Shown: one piece after another, positions 22,727 to 30,850 of the stretch
Layout: each line of letters begins with the position of its first letter
Numbering within the stretch: the stretch's first letter is position 1
Source of the DNA: Candidatus Sulfotelmatobacter sp.
GTDB taxonomy: Bacteria; Acidobacteriota; Terriglobia; Terriglobales; Acidobacteriaceae
Direction of reading: 5' to 3'
NCBI GenBank assembly: GCA_030038255.1
Contig: JASHPH010000208.1
Coordinates: 1 to 33,531 of the forward strand
DNA: 33,531 nt
The notes under the pieces: generated by a model
Database searches by the model: none
What the model was told of the DNA's origin: nothing
The model's input: the letters and a program-made list of their open reading frames with translations, nothing else
Made by a program: the position numbers and the translations under genes

Positions 22727-24646
22727 CTACTTCGCTTTCAGAATCTCGCTCAGCAAATCGGGCTTTGATTCATCGCGAACGAGGTGGGGGAATTTCTCGC
22801 CGCCGTGGTAGTCGATCTTGTAAGTCTGATAGTAGTCGGAATTTTCGATCAGCAACTCCAGCGGAGCCGAGCTAGTCGCTCCAGCTTTCAGCGCATCACG
22901 CAGGACCTGGCCATCGCGCAACCCGTCGCTGGAAAAGCGGCGGCCGTTGACCGCAACCAATTTCATTCCCGGCCCGATGCCCGCCCGGGCGGCCGGCAGG
23001 CCTTCGAGCGTGTTGGTGATCGTGCCATCGTCGCGCAGCTCCAAACCCAGGGAATACGTTGCGGAAGCGACGTGGTAGGCGCTCATCGCACTGCGCTCCA
23101 TCTCCGACGGAGTGCTGTCGTAGACCACTTTCCATCCGCCGCCCTCGATGCCGCCAAGTGGCGCACCGGGACTATGGTTGGTGAGGCGCTCCGTCCAGAA
23201 GCCGCGCCAGTCGTAAGACACGACCTGATTCAGCGTGTTGACCACGTCGTCGAATGTGTAAGTCTTGACCATAGGGCCGGTGCTCGGAGCGCCGTGGAAG
23301 AGCTGGCAAAAATCGTCGAGCGACTTCTTCCCCTTGCTCTGCTGGCGGATGATGACGTCGGCCCAAAGCCAATCGAGCGTGCCTTCGTCATAGAAGTCCA
23401 CGGAGCGGCGGTAGGTGTGCCAGGCCTCGGGCGAGAAATAAAGTTGCGGCGCGGCGTCAGCCGTGTCCTGCAGGTTGCGCCATTCGCGGCCGGGAGTATG
23501 ATCGAGCGCCGCCGCGCTGCGGGCAAGGTCGTCGCGGTCCTGCTCGGCCGAGAGCAGGCCGCTGCGCGCGGTGAGCACGAAGCCGAGATAGTTGGTGAGC
23601 CCTTCATAGACCCAGAGCAGATCGTCCTGCATGGGCTGCTCGTAATCGGGTGTGGCGAGATCGGCGGGGCGGCGAAATTTTCCGTTCCACGAATGCACGT
23701 ACTCGTGGGGCAGCAGGCCGGCCGATAATTTGCGATCGGTTTCGTCGACCAGGCCGCGCTCCTCCACGCGGCTGTCGTCGGATTCATGGTGCTCGAGGCC
23801 GAAGTGCGCGACGTGATCGCTGAGCGTGTAGAGGAAGTGATAGTCGCGATAGTGATGCGCACCGAAAAGTTTCTGGGCCTGCTCGACCAGATTCTTGTAG
23901 CGGTCCCAGACATACGGCGGAGGTTCAAGCGCGGCGGCGCTGTCAGCCGCGATGTCCATTTCCGTGGGAGGGTCTTGCGCGAGAGGAACGACCTTCAGAT
24001 ATTCGCTGGTGATGACGGGCGAGTCGATGAGCAGGGTGAGCGACGTGGGTTGAAACGTGATTTGTGTCTCGCCGTTCGGTTGGTTGTCGGTGGTTGAAGC
24101 GATCGGCAACGACGTCCCAAACTTCCAGTTGGCGGGAAGTTTCAGGCTGGCAACATAGGTAAGATCATCCGACTTCCAGCCTTTGGGATAAAGCAGAACC
24201 TGGTTCCAGCTGATGATGGCGAGCTTGTCGGTAGCGGAGGATCCGGCGGAGAAACCGCCTTCGAACATCGTGGGAGAAAGAAAGTCGAGCTCGGCGGAGA
24301 TTTCGGTGACTCCGGCGGGGACTTCGACATGGAGGGTGAAGCCGTCGAGCAGATCGCGACGCCATTTCAGGGTCTGGCCGCCGGCCGAGAACTTCAGTCC
24401 GGCGAGATCAACAACGGGACCATCGGGAGCGTGCTCGCCGGGAATCCACTTCGGGTAGTAGAGCGTGAGATCACCAGCCGTGGCGGGAATTTTCAGCCAC
24501 GCGTGAAAGATTTTGCGCGGCGCGTGCGTGGCATCGACGGAAAGCGTGATGGTTGGCGCGGTGGCGCACCAGCCCGAAACTGCCATGATTGCAAGATAGA
24601 CGACTCCAAGACAAGCCACTCCCGGAACTCTTGCGAGCTTCACCAT
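22727..24646 (-). CDS. M61-family (glycyl aminopeptidase-like) metalloprotease with PDZ domain
   Basis: M61 enzymes are zinc aminopeptidases, some with Gly/Ala preference. The 639-residue protein starts at ATG 24646 with gaggg 7 bases upstream. A signal peptide covers residues 1-28 (CLGVVYLAIMAVSGWCA). The N-terminal beta domain contains LYYPKWIPGEHAPDGP, a typical M61 segment. The zinc site is HEYVHSW at 314-320 with the third ligand E348 in WVYEGLTNYLG. A PDZ-like domain lies near residues 520-620 (SLGLELRDDGTI ... LEGLPAARAGIGPGMKLVAVNGRRF). Both domains and order match complete family members. It is probably periplasmic. It is convergent with brnA and divergent from tmk. Confidence 0.93.
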   Translation of the reverse strand: MVKLARVPGVACLGVVYLAIMAVSGWCATAPTITLSVDATHAPRKIFHAWLKIPATAGDLTLYYPKWIPGEHAPDGPVVDLAGLKFSAGGQTLKWRRDLLDGFTLHVEVPAGVTEISAELDFLSPTMFEGGFSAGSSATDKLAIISWNQVLLYPKGWKSDDLTYVASLKLPANWKFGTSLPIASTTDNQPNGETQITFQPTSLTLLIDSPVITSEYLKVVPLAQDPPTEMDIAADSAAALEPPPYVWDRYKNLVEQAQKLFGAHHYRDYHFLYTLSDHVAHFGLEHHESDDSRVEERGLVDETDRKLSAGLLPHEYVHSWNGKFRRPADLATPDYEQPMQDDLLWVYEGLTNYLGFVLTARSGLLSAEQDRDDLARSAAALDHTPGREWRNLQDTADAAPQLYFSPEAWHTYRRSVDFYDEGTLDWLWADVIIRQQSKGKKSLDDFCQLFHGAPSTGPMVKTYTFDDVVNTLNQVVSYDWRGFWTERLTNHSPGAPLGGIEGGGWKVVYDSTPSEMERSAMSAYHVASATYSLGLELRDDGTITNTLEGLPAARAGIGPGMKLVAVNGRRFSSDGLRDGQVLRDALKAGATSSAPLELLIENSDYYQTYKIDYHGGEKFPHLVRDESKPDLLSEILKAK

Positions 24647-24801
24647 TCAGGCCCTCACTTTTTCGTGATGAATGCAACCACACCGTTGCGGCAGAAGTTA
24701 CGACTATAGCAGCCGCGGCAAGCACGGCACAACGCGGGTTTCAGTTAGGACCGCCAGTGCGCAAGGTCAACGGGCTGCCGTAGGCGGGCGGGTCTGCTGA
24801 T

Positions 24802-25476
24802 ATGATGCGGCAGATGTCCCGGCGCGGAAAATTCATCACGTTTGAAGGGCTCGACGGAACCGGCAAGAGCACGCAGATGCGGCGGCTCGCGGCGGCGCTG
24901 CGCAAAAGCGGGCATGAGGTGGTGGAGACGCGCGAGCCGGGCGGGACGGCGACGGGAGAAAAAATCCGCAAAGTGCTGCTCGACTCAGAGACGAGCGCGC
25001 TGGCGCCGCTGGCCGAGATGGCGTTGATGTTCGCGTCGCGTGCGCAGCACATTGCGGAGGTGATCGAGCCGGCGCTGGCGGCGGGGAGCATTGTGCTGTG
25101 CGACCGCTTCACCGATTCGACCGAGGCGTATCAAGGCGGGGGGCGAAAGTTGGGCAGCCCGCCGGTGCGGGAGTTGCATCGCGTGTTGTGTGGAGATCTG
25201 CAGCCGGATTTGACAATCCTGCTGGAGGCGAATCCTCACGTCAGTGTGAGCCGGGCGCGCAAGCGCAACCGGCGGGCGTCCAGGGCTGGGGCGCGCGGCC
25301 ACGATGAAAGTCGCTTCGAGCAGGAAACCCGAGCTTTTTTCATGCGAGTGCGCGAGAGTTACATGGCGATCGCGAAGCGCGAGCCAGGGCGGGTGGTGAT
25401 TGTCGACGCGCGTGGGACGCCGGGGCAGACGCATGAGAGGATCGTGGAAGTGGTGAGGAAGAAGCTGCGAATCTGA
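24802..25476 (+). CDS. tmk: Thymidylate kinase
   Basis: Tmk phosphorylates dTMP to dTDP in DNA precursor synthesis. The 224-residue protein has the P-loop GLDGTGKST at 16-24, the REPGG motif, the DRFTDSTEAYQGGGR motif after IVLCDR, and an arginine-rich lid (ARKRNRRASRAGARG). Length is close to the usual 205-215. Three in-frame ATG codons (24802, 24805, 24814) are possible starts; the third would leave a short MSRRGKFITFEG N-terminus like most homologues. It is followed by holB 85 bases later, a conserved bacterial pair, separated by an inverted repeat. Confidence 0.96.
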   Translation: MMRQMSRRGKFITFEGLDGTGKSTQMRRLAAALRKSGHEVVETREPGGTATGEKIRKVLLDSETSALAPLAEMALMFASRAQHIAEVIEPALAAGSIVLCDRFTDSTEAYQGGGRKLGSPPVRELHRVLCGDLQPDLTILLEANPHVSVSRARKRNRRASRAGARGHDESRFEQETRAFFMRVRESYMAIAKREPGRVVIVDARGTPGQTHERIVEVVRKKLRI

Positions 25477-25480
25477 GCAG

Positions 25481-25551
25481 TCAGCACTCGGCATTCAGCC
25501 AGGGAACGACTCGGTACTCGCGCCGGCTGAATGCTGACTACTGAGTGCTGA
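25481..25551. repeat. Imperfect inverted repeat between tmk and holB
   Basis: The left arm starts tcagcactcggcattcagcc (25481-25500) and the right arm ends ctgagtgctga (25525-25551). The reverse complement of the right arm contains both tcagcactcag and gcattcagcc, separated by 6 extra bases, so the stem would have a bulge. I recall similar tcagcactcag/cattcagc tracts between genes in acidobacteria. It occupies almost the whole gap between two genes that are usually coupled. Confidence 0.5.
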
Positions 25552-25560
25552 CGACTGACT

Positions 25561-26664
25561 ATGTTTTCTGACTTTCAAGGCAATTCCGAAATTGTTCACC
25601 GGCTGCGCGACATGCTGGCGAAGAAGCGGTTTCCGCATGCGGTGATGCTGGCGGGCGCGCAGGGATCGGGCAAGTACACGCTGGCCCTGATGCTGGCGCA
25701 GGCGCTGAATTGTCTTACGCCACCGAAGAGCGATGGTCTGCCTGATTTCTGCGGGAAGTGCGCGAACTGTACGCGAATTGCGCAGGCCACAGACCTCGAT
25801 GCGCGTTTTGCCGAGGCGATCGAGGCGCGGGAGGATCTGCGCGAAACCGACAAGAAAGAAACGCGCATCTTTGTGCAGACGCATCCCGATGTGCTGGTGA
25901 TTCCACCCGATCCGCCGCAGATGATGATCAAGGTCGATCAGGTGCGGCGCGTGATCGAGTCGGTTTATTACCGCCCGGCGGAGGGACGCGAAAAGGTTTA
26001 CATCTTCACGGATTCGGCGTTCATGAAGGAGGCGGCGAATTCGCTTCTGAAGGTGCTGGAAGAACCTCCGGAGTTTGCGACGATTTTTCTGCTAACCGAA
26101 AATGCCGGCGAGTTGTTGCCGACGATTCGGTCGCGGGCCATGGTGTTTACGCTCGGGGCGTTGTCAGCGGAGGAGATTGAACGCGACCTGGCGAAGCAGC
26201 ATCCGGAGTGGAAGGCGGCGCAACGGGCACTAGTGGCACGGCTGTCGGAGGGAGCGGTTGGGCGGGCGCGCAGCTTCGATCTGGCAGCTTATGCGGCGGC
26301 GCGCGAGGATGCGATGGCGATTTTGAAGTCGGCGCTGCGGGGTGGCGAGCACAGCGAGTTGTTCAAGGTGACGGAGTCGTATCGCCCGGGGGCGGAGGGA
26401 CGGGAGAAGACCGAGCAGTTGATTCGAACGCTATATTCGCTGTTGCGTGATCTGGTTGTCATTAATTCGGGTGGGGAGTCGGGCGCGCCGGAGATGATTC
26501 GCAATACGGACATTGCGGCGGAGTTGAAGCGGATGGCGGAGTCGGTGGACTTCGCGTGGATTACGGCGGCGTCGGATGGGCTGGCCGAAGTGCAGAGAGG
26601 GATGCGGCGGAATCTGTTGCGGTCTCTGTCGCTGGACGCGTTCGCGGCGGGGATGGAGAAGTAG
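25561..26664 (+). CDS. holB: DNA polymerase III delta' subunit
   Basis: Delta' is part of the clamp loader that places the sliding clamp on DNA. The 367-residue protein has a Walker A-like GAQGSGKYT at 32-40 and a zinc module with C64, C67 and C70 (FCGKCANC), probably with C51. Residues 145-196 contain VYIFTDSAFMKEAANSLLKVLEEPP and TIRSRAM. The usual SRC motif of clamp-loader subunits is SRA here (191-193). A charged insert of about 25 residues (about 76-105) separates the zinc module from THPDVLVI. The C-terminal collar region is helical. Its position directly after tmk supports holB over a stand-alone dnaX-like gene. Confidence 0.92.
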   Translation: MFSDFQGNSEIVHRLRDMLAKKRFPHAVMLAGAQGSGKYTLALMLAQALNCLTPPKSDGLPDFCGKCANCTRIAQATDLDARFAEAIEAREDLRETDKKETRIFVQTHPDVLVIPPDPPQMMIKVDQVRRVIESVYYRPAEGREKVYIFTDSAFMKEAANSLLKVLEEPPEFATIFLLTENAGELLPTIRSRAMVFTLGALSAEEIERDLAKQHPEWKAAQRALVARLSEGAVGRARSFDLAAYAAAREDAMAILKSALRGGEHSELFKVTESYRPGAEGREKTEQLIRTLYSLLRDLVVINSGGESGAPEMIRNTDIAAELKRMAESVDFAWITAASDGLAEVQRGMRRNLLRSLSLDAFAAGMEK

Positions 26665-26756
26665 GGCGGGAGTCCGTCTTAGCGAATGTGGTGGCGATGT
26701 TTCAATAGTTATGGCTGCTACGTTATTCTCGGTGCTTCTTCATCGGATGGCTGGCA

Positions 26757-28748
26757 TCAGCTTGCCGGGAGTCCCACTTGCCGCACTAACGCAATGAATC
26801 GCGGGTCAGAATGCAACGGATAGAGAGCCGAGGTCACGTCCAGGAAGGGTATCTGACTTTCGTGCTCGCGATACGACTTTTCCAAATAGCGGATCGCAGT
26901 GTCGTGATCGTTGATGGCAACATACGCCTTCGCCACTTCAAAGGGAGATACGTATTTCTTTCCCGATAACTCCTCGAGGTTTTTCAGAATCCTCAGAGCT
27001 TCCATCCGGTCCCCCTTTAGGCCAAGTCCGTATGCCAGATCTCCTAGGGCCCGGGTGCTATCCTGCGACAGATCAACTTCTTTCTTTAGTTCTTCGAGGG
27101 CCTCCGGCCACATCTTCCTGGCTTCGTAAACCTTCGCCAGGCAACGATGCGCAGGCACGAAACCCGGATCCATTTCCAGCACTCTCTTGTCGATCGCCAT
27201 GGCCTGATTGTATTGCTGGTTGGCAAGGTATTTTCCCGCTACCGTGGTGTTGATCGAGAGCGACAACGGGTCTAATTGCTGCGCTTGCTGAGCCTCGTGC
27301 AGAGCTTCCGGAAATCGCTGCATGGCATCCAAGTAGTAGCTGTACCACTGGTGGGCGGTGGCGTAGTTCGCATTTAATCGCAACGCCGTCTCAAATTCAA
27401 TCCCTGCAGTTTTCCAGTCCCAATCGTAATAGAACGCCACCAGTGCCCTGGCGGCATGCGCCTCCGCAACAGAGGGATCAAGGGCAATGGCTGTGCTCGC
27501 GGCCTGACGCGCCCGCTCCTGCGCGACGTCCACTGGCAACACATCTGACCCGAGGATGGAGTACGCGTCTGCCAAGCCCGCGTATGCGACCGCCAGCTTG
27601 GGGTCTAGTGAGACTGCCTGCTGGAACAACTCAATGCTCTTGGTCAGCGCCTCCGACGACCTCTTGTTCCAGTAGTAGCGGCCCTGCAAGTAGGCCTCGT
27701 AAGCCGGGGGATTGACGGCATGCGGTCCACGAGAGTTGCCGAACGCGGATTGTGCGGCCATTTGTCCACGGGCCTGTTCCACGATGTCGTAAGCTACTGA
27801 GCTTTCCAAAGCCAGAATGTCGCTGAGGTCATTGTCGTAGACCTTGGCCCAGAGATAGCGATCAGTGGCTGCGTCGATGAGTTGTACGCGAACCCGGACC
27901 CGACTCCCGACGCGCTCGACTGTCCCCTCGACGAGGGCGTCTACGCCGAGTTCCTTCCCGATTTGCTGAGCCGGTCTGCTCGTGTTCTTGTACTGCATGG
28001 CCGAAGTGCGGGAGATCACGCGCAGACTTCCGACTTGCGCGAAATCAGTGATAACTTCGTCCGTGATCCCGTCGGCGAAGTACTCCTGGCTTGGGTCGCC
28101 CGCGAGGTTTTGGAAAGGCAGCACGGCAAGAGAGTTGTAAGTTCTAGGCGCCAGCCCCCGGCCGCTGTTGAGGACCTGAGAGACTGACCGGAGACTTCGG
28201 ATGGATCCGGCAGAAGCCAGGAGAACCGCTCCGGCCATCAGGGCAAAGGCCAATGAAAAGGGCCAAGGGACAAGACGCGTGGGCTCTGACTTCGGAATTC
28301 CGCTCACTGTGGGCGGAGGTGTCGTGGCGGCCTCTGGAACGCTGGCAGGTTTCGGTTCGAGATTCTCAACCTGCTGCGGATCAGCCGTCGGCGTTTTAGC
28401 GCCGTTGTTCGGAGGAAAGACTTCTACTGGCGCGATGAAGCGGTAGCCAAGCCTGGGCAGTGTCTCAACATAGCGCGGCTCAGCGGCCGAATCGCAAAGG
28501 ACTTGGCGCACCTTCTTGATAGAAGTGTTGAGCCCGTGCTCGAAATCCACAAAAGTGTCGGATGCCCAGACCCTGTGCCGTATCTCTTCGCGAGTTACGA
28601 CTTCACCCGCGTGCTCCAGCAGCGCCACCAAGACGAGAAACGGCTGACCGCGCAGTTTGATTCGCGTGCCGTCCTTCCGGAATTCCTGGGAGCTCGTCCG
28701 CACTTCATAGGGCCCAAAGCGAAACACTGAGTCAGCCCTACGTAACAT
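26757..28748 (-). CDS. Membrane one-component regulator: winged helix, TolB-like domain, TPRs
   Basis: The ATG at 28748 has a strong ribosome-binding site (ggaggt, 5 bases upstream). Residues about 8-110 are an OmpR/CadC-type DNA-binding winged helix (RFGPYEVRTSSQEFRKDGTRIKL ... RYVETLPRLGYRFIAPVE). A Pro/Glu-rich linker leads to one transmembrane helix (about 163-183). The outer part begins SLAVLPFQNLAGDPSQEYFADGITDEVI (about 206-233), a TolB/FlgO-like domain typical of acidobacterial regulators, and ends in several TPRs to residue 640. A single polypeptide thus links an extracytoplasmic sensor to DNA binding. Relatives are numerous in acidobacteria; target genes are unknown. It is convergent with holB and divergent from the small genes beyond 28900. 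Confidence 0.9.
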   Translation of the reverse strand: MLRRADSVFRFGPYEVRTSSQEFRKDGTRIKLRGQPFLVLVALLEHAGEVVTREEIRHRVWASDTFVDFEHGLNTSIKKVRQVLCDSAAEPRYVETLPRLGYRFIAPVEVFPPNNGAKTPTADPQQVENLEPKPASVPEAATTPPPTVSGIPKSEPTRLVPWPFSLAFALMAGAVLLASAGSIRSLRSVSQVLNSGRGLAPRTYNSLAVLPFQNLAGDPSQEYFADGITDEVITDFAQVGSLRVISRTSAMQYKNTSRPAQQIGKELGVDALVEGTVERVGSRVRVRVQLIDAATDRYLWAKVYDNDLSDILALESSVAYDIVEQARGQMAAQSAFGNSRGPHAVNPPAYEAYLQGRYYWNKRSSEALTKSIELFQQAVSLDPKLAVAYAGLADAYSILGSDVLPVDVAQERARQAASTAIALDPSVAEAHAARALVAFYYDWDWKTAGIEFETALRLNANYATAHQWYSYYLDAMQRFPEALHEAQQAQQLDPLSLSINTTVAGKYLANQQYNQAMAIDKRVLEMDPGFVPAHRCLAKVYEARKMWPEALEELKKEVDLSQDSTRALGDLAYGLGLKGDRMEALRILKNLEELSGKKYVSPFEVAKAYVAINDHDTAIRYLEKSYREHESQIPFLDVTSALYPLHSDPRFIALVRQVGLPAS

Positions 28749-28991
28749 CACACACCTCCACAGCCCCCTCAGTGCCGGTTATTGTAAGACGTCTGCCCGG
28801 GATGGCTCAATGAATAATGCTGGTCCGTCTGATCGAATCTGTTTCTGACCGGGGGACATTCCGCGAATTTATTGCTCTGAACTTCTTTTTTATCAATCCG
28901 TTATCTGCTCACCAACAATTCACCCCGGTTTCACCCCGAGCGCATTGATGGCCACATTCCTTATGTGACAGTTTGCGGCCGTGGGTGGCAA
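28749..28991. other. Divergent intergenic region with a short direct repeat
   Basis: No convincing gene is present. It must hold the promoter of the minus-strand regulator and perhaps one for the plus-strand small genes. The direct repeat ttcacccc occurs twice at about 28919-28937 with an 11-base period (ttcaccccggt ttcaccccgag), a pattern often seen in activator sites. It is more AT-rich than its surroundings between about 28830 and 28920. Confidence 0.3.
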
Positions 28992-29180
28992 ATGATCTAC
29001 TTTGATTGCTTCGTGATAGCGGCATGGACGTTCGTGATTGGCTGGTTTGTCGGAGCCATCTACGTGCAAAACCGTACGGAAAAAACGGAAAGCCCCCGTG
29101 TCATCGAAAAACCGGAGCCATGCCCGGATTGCGATGCATTGCGGCTTCCAGTTGTACCGAGCGCGGTTGCTGCGGACTGA
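28992..29180 (+). CDS. Small single-span membrane protein with a CPDC motif
   Basis: An ATG at 28992 (gggtgg a few bases upstream) gives 62 residues: a transmembrane helix near the N-terminus (FVIAAWTFVIGWFVGAI, about residues 7-23), a charged stretch (QNRTEKTESPRVIEKPEP), then a CPDC motif and a short tail. The CxxC pair could bind metal or form a disulfide. A GTG at 28965 would add nine residues. I recognise no family. It lies 102 bases before a small HTH gene on the same strand. Moderate confidence that it is real, based on helix-plus-charged-tail structure and plausible start. Confidence 0.45.
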   Translation: MIYFDCFVIAAWTFVIGWFVGAIYVQNRTEKTESPRVIEKPEPCPDCDALRLPVVPSAVAAD

Positions 29181-29282
29181 TCGTGCCGGGTTTGAGTGGG
29201 CCGAGACGAAAAACGGGCCATGCAAGACCTAGTAAGGCTCAATACCGGTTCGAGCGTGTTGCGTTAGGGGGCGGAGGCTTGG

Positions 29283-29519
29283 ATGAGCGTTGAAAGGATC
29301 GACTTGCCGGCGGAACTTCAGCGTGTTCGCGCCGCCTTCGACAGACAACTTGCGGATGCTTTACTCAGCCGGACAGACCTGACTCACGCACAGATTGAAG
29401 AAGAGTTCGGCATCAGCAACAAAGTCATTCGGCGCGTAAGCAGGCAGTTCAACATCAGCCGTCGCCGAAATCCGAAACGGTCGGCCGCTGTAAGGCCAGA
29501 AGGAGGCAACCTCGCGTAG
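29283..29519 (+). CDS. Small helix-turn-helix protein
   Basis: The 78-residue protein starts at ATG 29283 with ggagg about 6 bases upstream, the strongest ribosome-binding site of this stretch. Residues about 33-58 (THAQIEEEFGISNKVIRRVSRQFNI) have the spacing of a helix-turn-helix, like sigma-factor or Trp-repressor-like domains, followed by a basic tail (SRRRNPKRS). It is probably a small DNA-binding regulator; its targets are unknown. It and the upstream membrane-protein ORF form a short accessory segment between the winged-helix regulator and the lytic transglycosylase. Confidence 0.65.
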   Translation: MSVERIDLPAELQRVRAAFDRQLADALLSRTDLTHAQIEEEFGISNKVIRRVSRQFNISRRRNPKRSAAVRPEGGNLA

Positions 29520-29874
29520 ATAGGAAATTGTGCTCATGCGGCCCTGTTGCTTCGCTTCCCCCATCCCCGGGTCGCTGATCAATTCCTCTTACGCGTCCGA
29601 GCGTGCCGAGTAACCATCTGGATGGTTACCTCCGACATCCCCACCCAAGGCATGAAGATCCTCTCATCTGCTTGCGTCTCAAGCGGTTATCGTAAATTAC
29701 TCCGCTGGTTCTACTCCCTTCTGAGAGATTGCCCGCCCTCCCACTCCCGCCTATAATCGACCTACTCTGGCTCACGATTCTCCGTCAGGTTCCGGGTAGA
29801 AAACCGGGAGGGTGAGGTTTGTCTGAACACGCCCTTCGCGGCGAAGGTTCGGTGAAAGCGAAAACGCCCGGAAC
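29520..29874. other. Intergenic region with a 20-base palindrome and a leader hairpin
   Basis: I see no supported gene. The palindrome gtaaccatctggatggttac at 29610-29629 pairs in nine of ten positions without a loop, as expected of a dimeric repressor site; the small HTH protein just upstream is a possible binder (inference). Just before the transglycosylase start, cccttcgcggcgaagg (29832-29847) can form a short hairpin. The rest contains ORF shadows only. No match to a riboswitch class I know could be made. Confidence 0.4.
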
Positions 29875-30747
29875 ATGCGAAAGCGGATAAAACTCGCATT
29901 GATGCTGACGGCTGGCCTGGCAATCGCGACCTCCTTTTCTGCCTCCACGCCACTGCTGTGGGCCGCGGAAGGCGATGGGCCTTCCTCGCTGATCACGATC
30001 ACCGACGAACACGGACGCAAGATTTATGTGAACGACGCCGCGCCGGCGCCTCCGCGCCATGAGGCCGCGCCGCAGCCGAAGGCCTCGACGTTCGTGTACT
30101 GGAGTTCGAAGGAAAACCGCTGGAAGCCGGTCCCGTCGGCCGGTACAGCCTCGATGAAGGCGGCGCGTTCGGCGGCAGCGGAAGTGACGCAGTATTTCGG
30201 GCACGAATCGGCGCAGTCGGCGAATGCGCGCATTGTAGCTGCAAATTCAGCCGCCAGTGGTCGCGGGCATCAGGCCACGCAGGATGAGATTGACGCCGCG
30301 ATCGTGATGGCGGCGGCGCGGCACAATGTGGATCCCAACCTGGTGCGCGCGGTGGTGAAAGTCGAGTCGAACTTCAATTCCAACGCGGTTTCGCGCAAGG
30401 GCGCGATGGGACTGATGCAGCTGATGCCGGCCACGGCGCGGCAGTTGAATGTAAAGAATCCGTTTGACGCCGAGCAGAACGTGGATGCCGGTGTGCGACA
30501 TCTGAAGCAGTTATTGGAAAGCTATGGCGGCGACGTGAAGTTGACCCTGGCCGCCTACAACGCGGGCGCGGGCGCGGTGGCGCGCAACGCCGGCATTCCT
30601 CGCTTCCCCGAGACCCAGAATTACGTTCGCCGGATCACGAACCTGTACTACGGCGGCTTTGATTTTGCTTCTTCTGGCGCGTCGCACGATCCCGTGCACG
30701 TTCAACGGGATGCGCGCGGCGTGCTTTACATCAGCAACACCGATTGA
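29875..30747 (+). CDS. Exported lytic transglycosylase (SLT domain)
   Basis: The enzyme cuts peptidoglycan glycan strands, forming anhydro-muropeptides. The 290-residue protein has a signal peptide (RKRIKLALMLTAGLAIATSF; about 1-30), a short N-terminal region with LITITDEHGRKIYVNDA (a DUF4124-like strand pattern) and a linker to about 130. The SLT core follows: DEIDAAIVMAAARHNVDPNLVRAVVKVESNFNSNAVS with catalytic E164, GAMGLMQLMPATARQLNV, the VRHLKQLLESYGGD helix, and AAYNAG. All signature motifs are intact. It is followed about 100 bases later by a large amidase gene, forming a peptidoglycan-remodelling pair. Confidence 0.94.
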   Translation: MRKRIKLALMLTAGLAIATSFSASTPLLWAAEGDGPSSLITITDEHGRKIYVNDAAPAPPRHEAAPQPKASTFVYWSSKENRWKPVPSAGTASMKAARSAAAEVTQYFGHESAQSANARIVAANSAASGRGHQATQDEIDAAIVMAAARHNVDPNLVRAVVKVESNFNSNAVSRKGAMGLMQLMPATARQLNVKNPFDAEQNVDAGVRHLKQLLESYGGDVKLTLAAYNAGAGAVARNAGIPRFPETQNYVRRITNLYYGGFDFASSGASHDPVHVQRDARGVLYISNTD

Positions 30748-30850
30748 GTTCGCGGCATCTGTTGGCTAGTTAGTGTTTTGACGAATCCCAGGTACCACGG
30801 GCAGTTCAACCCAGGGTAAGCGCAACATAGACGGGCAGACGATTTTGAGA

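Noticed and set aside
22784-23728. Long plus-strand frame of 314 codons
   Set aside because: It is antisense to the M61 peptidase gene, whose motifs are all intact. Long antisense frames are expected in GC-rich DNA.
29547-29756. 69-codon plus-strand frame
   Set aside because: It has no ribosome-binding site, atypical composition and no recognisable motif, and it contains the 20-base palindrome.
29780-29874. Possible c-di-AMP or c-di-GMP riboswitch before the transglycosylase
   Set aside because: Such genes often carry one, but I could not match the conserved motifs of either class; only short hairpins are present.
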